The notes beneath the pieces are model-generated. The model worked only from the letters and a program-made list of their open reading frames with translations, was not told the DNA's origin and made no database searches. Positions 5,173-8,767 of a stretch of DNA of 8,767 bases are shown here, one piece after another (positions within the stretch are counted from its first letter, which is position 1; every line of letters starts with the position of its first letter). Origin of the DNA: Candidatus Cloacimonadota bacterium (lineage in GTDB: Bacteria > Cloacimonadota > Cloacimonadia > Cloacimonadales > WRIO01); the NCBI GenBank assembly GCA_017998585.1, contig JAGOCT010000018.1, positions 1 through 8,767 of the forward strand. Direction: 5' to 3'. The position numbers and the translations under genes are program-made.

Positions 5173-7778
5173 ATGAAAAAGATAATCATATTCATAATGA
5201 TTACTCTCATGTTTATTACACTGTTTTCTGAAACTATTACTGAAGGATTTAATTCAACTGGATGGGGAAGCTCTTATGGTAACTACACTGTTAATGGTTG
5301 GTCACTTGTAAATGTCTATAGAGAAACTAGCAATAAATACGAAGGTGTTGCTGCAATTAGATTTAACACTAGTGGTAGTGTTCGATCTATAGTATGTCCT
5401 GAGAGGGCAAACGGAATAGGAACATTAACTTTATGGCATCGTAGATGGTCATCCAGCGATGGAAATCAAACTTTTAACATTTATAAAAGTACTGATGGTA
5501 CATCATGGGATCTTCAATTGGTTCATTCACATCTTCTTCTGATACATATACGAGCTATAGTATAGATATTAATGATAGTAACTCAAAATATATAAAGATT
5601 GAAGGATCGTCCTCCAATAAAAGAAGTTGTATTGATTTAATTACACTAACAGATCATGCACCTTCTGGCCCAGACAATCCTGTATCCTTTACTGCAACTG
5701 CATCTAGTACTTCTCAAATTAACTTATCAGCTACTGAAAATATAGACAATGACAACATTCTGGTTGCTTATAACTCTTCCAACTCCTTCGGTACACCAAG
5801 TGGAATTTATAGTACTGATGACCCCATTACAGGAGGAGGAACAGTATTATATTATGGAGTAGCATCAGAATTAGGGAATCACACAGGATTAAGCCCAAAC
5901 CAGACAGTTTACTACAAAGCCTGGTCTTATGATGGAAGCGAGTATTCTTCTGGAGTTACTGCTAATGCAACAACACTACGACCTTTAATAACAATCACCC
6001 CAATTACCTTAACCGGATTCTCTTACATTGTCGGTCAAGGACCTTCAATAGAACAATCATTTACCGTCTCAGGATCTAATCTGACAACAGACATATCTAT
6101 AACAGCTCCAGAAAACTATGAAATCTCTAAGACTCCAGAAAGTGGATACGAAAGTCCATTGACATTTACTCAATCTGGTGGCACAGTTGATGAACAAACT
6201 GTTTATGTTCGTTTAAAAGCTGGGTTATCAGCTGGTAACTATAATAGCGAAACAATAACAGCTGAATCTGCTGGTGCTGAAACCAAAACAGTAACATGTA
6301 GTGGATATATAATTACTATGCCATATTCGACTGATTTTACAAGTAATACAGGATGGACAACTTATTCAGTAGCAAGTAACAAAAATTGGACATTTGGGAC
6401 AGGATATTATGAGATAAATGCTTATGGAGGCGATGTTGCGTCCCATGACTATTTGATATCTCCTTGTTTTAATCTAGATAATTTCTCTAATGAGATGTTA
6501 TCATTTAATAGCTGGACACAATATAGTGATAGTTCTCATCCTAGAGCTGAATTGTTATACACAAGCAATTATACAGGAAACCCTCAATCGACCACATGGA
6601 CAACATTAAATGCCACTTGGCCAGCTCAGAATACTCAAACTTGGACTTCTTCTGGGAATATTGATTTATCATCAATTAATGGAGCAAATATATACTTTGC
6701 AATCAAATATACTTCTTCAGGAACTGGATCAGGAACTACTTCATTATGGAGAATTGATGATTTTAGGATTACTTATACCCCCAATCCTCCAACCAATCTT
6801 CAAATTTCAAACAAAACCAATACCACTCTTGATGTCTCATGGACTAAACCTACAGAAACATATGATGGAGTTGTAGTATTTATGTCTGAGTACCCATTTG
6901 AGAATTTTAAAACTAATAATTTACCTGATGATTATGATGCATTTACTGCAATTGCAATATTTGGCTCTGGCACCGAAGTAATTGCTGATGATGAAGTAAA
7001 TTCAGCATATTGTATTTATAACAATACAGAACAATCAAATCAAACGATAACAGTAACTGGACTCGATCCTTTAAAAACATACTATGTCTTAGCCTTATCG
7101 TATGTAAGTCAAGCTGCATCAGATGATGATATATGGTCGGCAATTGCAGAAATAAATGCTCAAACCCTCCCTGTCACCCTTTCCTCTTTCACAGCAATCC
7201 CAACCAACAATCATCAGGCAGTGACCTTACAGTGGATTACCCAGTCCGAATCTGAGCTGTTTGGATATTATGTTTACCGTAATAACAGCAATGACATTCA
7301 GAGCTGTTCCCGTCAGAGTGATTTAATTCAACCGAACAACACAGATATCGAACAAACTTATACCTGGACTGATGCTGACATTTCCGAAGGCCAATACTAT
7401 TACTGGTTAATGTCAGTTGAGAGAGACGGTTCTTCTGAAATGCACGGACCAGTTACTGTCAAAGTGGGTGAAACAACGCCTGAAACACCAGCTTATACCA
7501 TCAATACCGCTTTCAATTCAGTATATCCTAATCCATTCAATCCAAGTACCACTTTAAGTTATTCTCTTGCTGAAGCATCTGATGTCATTGTCAAAATCTA
7601 CAATGTTAAAGGTGAACTTGTTCATCAGATATATGAATTTGGTAAAAACAAAGGCAATCATTCAGTGGTTTGGAACGGAAAAGACAAAAATAACAACGCC
7701 TGTGGTTCTGGTGTTTACTTCTTCCAGTTACAGGCTGGTAAATACCAGATGACGAAAAAAGCCCTCTTGATGAAATAA
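5173..7778 (+). pseudogene. Multidomain type IX-secreted surface protein, frameshifted near 5516
   Basis: Two frames, 5173-5565 and 5505-7778, are one gene of about 868 residues broken by a one-base shift. A missing A in CAATT (5515-5519) would restore TDGTSWDLQ-IGSFTSSSDTYT without a gap. Order in the joined protein: signal peptide (MKKIIIFIMITLMFITLFS, 1-19); beta-rich N-terminal module (20-160) with STDGTSWD; fibronectin-III-like module (170-268, ending YYKAWSYDGSEYSSGVTANATT); beta module with EQSFTVSGSNLT and YVRLKAGLSAGNY (272-379); choice-of-anchor/cleaved-adhesin-like module with HDYLISPCFNL and WRIDDFRITY (381-536); fibronectin III module (538-665); a second such module from VTLSSFTAI (667-767); and a FlgD-like type IX sorting domain with YPNPFNPSTTLSYSL and SGVYFFQLQAGKYQMTKKALLMK (785-868). 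No catalytic motif is visible; adhesin or structural role inferred. The shift may be a real mutation or a sequencing error. Confidence 0.85.
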
Positions 7779-7814
7779 ATCATCTGCAAGCTCGATGTTT
7801 GCAATAGTATATTT

Positions 7815-7845
7815 AAGCGGAACTTCGGTTCCGCTTTTTCTTTTT
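7815..7845 (+). terminator. Intrinsic terminator with UUCG loop
   Basis: AAGCGGAAC-TTCG-GTTCCGCTT forms a perfect nine-pair stem with the very stable cUUCGg tetraloop, followed by TTTTCTTTTT. It lies 36 bp after the stop of the secreted-protein gene and ends that transcript. On the opposite strand the stem is followed by only a mixed AT run, so it may act weakly for the convergent orphan gene. Confidence 0.92.
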
Positions 7846-7894
7846 CACCCAAGCTAAAAACAGGCTCACAGCGCTTAATGAATTGATAAATATA

Positions 7895-8446
7895 CTAAAT
7901 AAACCCTGAATGCTGAGCAGATGACCCCTGCTTTTGATCATAATCATGCGTAACAATGTCACAGAATTCTATTGGGCTATCATCAGAAAAATGTCCTGCA
8001 CAATGAATCAGTTTGTAACAACCTTTAACTGGCTTTAGCAGTGTTAACTGCACAGACCGTCTGACTGATAGTGTTGTCAAAAGATTTTCAATAATTATCA
8101 AACATTTTTCCTGATTCTCGTAGGCTATGGAAAAGCGTTTAATCAGGGTATGGACAATCATCAGAAAAACAGCATAAGAAGAAATCCCTCTTTTTCTCAA
8201 GCCCGGATAATCTTTTTTATATTGCAAGGCATAAAGCGCCAGATCTTTTTTAAAATGCGGATAAAGTGTCTGCCAGAGTGTTTTAGTAATTTGGTTTATC
8301 TGAATAATGCTCATATTCTGTTTCTGAAGGCTTCTTGGATTCTGCTTTCTACTGACACAAATCCGTCCCTGCTGATACCAGGCAAGGTTCATGTCCCCTA
8401 TCTTCTTAGGGAAGTCATGCTGTTTGTCCTTCATAATCACTTTCAT
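7895..8446 (-). CDS. Hypothetical protein, 183 residues, unrecognised
   Basis: I do not recognise this protein. It is basic in its first two thirds (many Lys/Arg, e.g. KKIGDMNLAWYQQGRICVSR at 14-33, NPRSLQKQN at 36-44) and has a hydrophobic stretch YAVFLMIVHTLIKRF (91-105) that is more like a buried helix than a membrane span. The last 40 residues are rich in Cys, His and Asp (C143, H148, C149, H152, C162, H167, D168, D170). There is no signal peptide. The G-x-x-x-x-x-WYQQGRICVSRKQNPRS opening faintly recalls small 'GK/R-G-x-x-YVR' hypothetical proteins of Bacteroidota-type genomes; this is only an impression. The start at 8444-8446 is supported by AGAGGAG (8454-8460) seven bases upstream, which argues for a real gene. 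It is convergent to the secreted-protein gene. Confidence 0.6.
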   Translation of the reverse strand: MKVIMKDKQHDFPKKIGDMNLAWYQQGRICVSRKQNPRSLQKQNMSIIQINQITKTLWQTLYPHFKKDLALYALQYKKDYPGLRKRGISSYAVFLMIVHTLIKRFSIAYENQEKCLIIIENLLTTLSVRRSVQLTLLKPVKGCYKLIHCAGHFSDDSPIEFCDIVTHDYDQKQGSSAQHSGFI

Positions 8447-8453
8447 CTCTATT

Positions 8454-8486
8454 CTCCTCTTGATATAATAATCATTTTACATTATA
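8454..8486 (-). promoter_or_regulatory. Ribosome binding site and -10 box of the orphan gene
   Basis: On the minus strand AGAGGAG (8454-8460) sits seven bases before the ATG. A TATAAT hexamer (8481-8486) lies about 20 bp further upstream. No good -35 is found at the right distance (ATGATA at 8504-8509 is weak), so the ribosome binding site is the firmer of the two calls. Confidence 0.5.
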
Positions 8487-8632
8487 ATGCAATATATTTC
8501 TCATATCATTCTCATATCTATCCTGTAGAAAACTGTTTTGTGAGCTCTTACCTGCTTCCTGTACAGGGCTTCATTAACACCTGCTTTTGACTCATGAGAG
8601 TAGAAAGTGAAGAGGAATGAAAGGGGCTTACC
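8487..8632. other. Intergenic stretch without a recognised gene
   Basis: Between the orphan gene's promoter and the palindromic repeats I see no convincing gene. A plus-strand open frame runs through here from inside the orphan gene (8150-8590) but is antisense to it and unsupported. A ten-base palindrome CCTGTACAGG (8558-8567) is present, of unknown meaning. Confidence 0.4.
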
Positions 8633-8657
8633 GTAACGTAAGCTACCAGCTTGCGAA
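8633..8657 (+). repeat. REP-like palindromic repeat, copy 1
   Basis: A 25-base unit: foot GTAA, arm CGTAAGCT, loop ACC, arm AGCTTGCG, tail AA. The arms pair over eight positions with one G-T. It differs from copy 2 by a single base (T for C at 8639), and that change still pairs in RNA or single-stranded DNA. Confidence 0.8.
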
Positions 8658-8691
8658 AAAGCGACAGAATGCTTGTAGTACGAATATAGTT

Positions 8692-8716
8692 GTAACGCAA
8701 GCTACCAGCTTGCGAA
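8692..8716 (+). repeat. REP-like palindromic repeat, copy 2
   Basis: The same 25-base unit in the same orientation, 59 bp after copy 1: GTAA foot, perfect eight-base arms CGCAAGCT/AGCTTGCG, three-base ACC loop, AA tail. The spacer between the copies (8658-8691) is unique and contains GCTTGTAGTACGAA. Confidence 0.82.
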
Positions 8717-8730
8717 TATAAATCTTTTTT

Positions 8731-8753
8731 GGCAAGCAGGTTGCTTGCCCTAC
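8731..8753 (-). repeat. REP-like palindromic repeat, copy 3, inverted
   Basis: On the minus strand: GTAG foot (8750-8753), arm GGCAAGCA, loop ACC, arm TGCTTGCC. The eight-base stem is perfect. The loop and foot show that it is oriented opposite to copies 1 and 2, 14 bp after copy 2, making a head-to-tail/inverted pair like bacterial BIMEs. Immediately after it, 8756-8767 (CAGCTTGCGAA with one more base) repeats the right half of copies 1 and 2 and is cut by the window edge. Confidence 0.75.
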
Positions 8754-8767
8754 GTCCAGCTTGCGAA

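Noticed and set aside
5500..5565. Programmed -1 ribosomal frameshifting in the secreted-protein gene
   Set aside because: There is no slippery heptamer of X-XXY-YYZ type at the switch point and no obvious stimulating structure. Such frameshifting is not known for this class of protein; a simple indel explains it.
8150..8590. A 146-codon plus-strand open frame overlapping the orphan gene
   Set aside because: It is antisense to a frame that has a strong ribosome binding site, lacks one itself, and runs on into intergenic DNA.
8633..8767. A short CRISPR array
   Set aside because: Only two near-identical direct copies exist, the third is inverted and diverged, spacers are unequal (34 and 14 bp), and each unit is a full palindrome with a GTA- foot, which fits REP elements better. 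No cas gene is present.

Overview
The window looks like chromosomal DNA of an AT-rich, Gram-negative-type bacterium that exports proteins through a type IX secretion system. The best guess is Candidatus Cloacimonadota or a close relative in the Fibrobacterota/Chlorobi/Bacteroidota group. This rests on a modular secreted protein with a YPNPFNP-type C-terminal sorting domain (5173-7778), beside an informational operon of general bacterial type. The lineage is inferred from recalled family features, not from a database search.

Positions 1-4246 (all minus strand) hold one compact translation/transcription/secretion cluster. Read 5'->3' on the minus strand it is tRNA-Thr(TGT), tRNA-Tyr(GTA), tRNA-Gly(TCC), tRNA-Thr(GGT), tuf (EF-Tu), rpmG (L33), tRNA-Trp(CCA), secE, nusG, rplK (L11), rplA (L1) and rplJ (L10, cut by the window edge). 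A good sigma70-type promoter (TTGACA-16 bp-TAAGTT) lies just ahead of the first tRNA. A stable GNRA hairpin lies between tRNA-Trp and secE and may divide the cluster into two expression units. All five tRNAs encode their 3' CCA.

Positions 4247-5172 carry no convincing protein gene. The stretch is AT-rich. It contains the tRNA/tuf promoter, a more GC-rich patch (about 4681-4876) with a repeated CCGTAGG...GACCGA motif and strong hairpins that looks like a non-coding interspersed element, and the promoter and ribosome binding site of the next gene.

Positions 5173-7778 (plus) encode a large secreted multidomain protein of about 868 residues, interrupted by an apparent one-base deletion near 5516. 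It is closed by a textbook intrinsic terminator (7815-7845). Convergent to it, 7895-8446 (minus) is a 183-residue orphan gene with a strong ribosome binding site. The window ends in a cluster of short palindromic REP-like repeats (8633-8767) in both orientations.

The first half is ordinary, highly conserved core genome. The second half is accessory. No complete new system is visible; the structured repeat patch, the REP-like cluster, the orphan gene and the broken secreted protein deserve the most attention.
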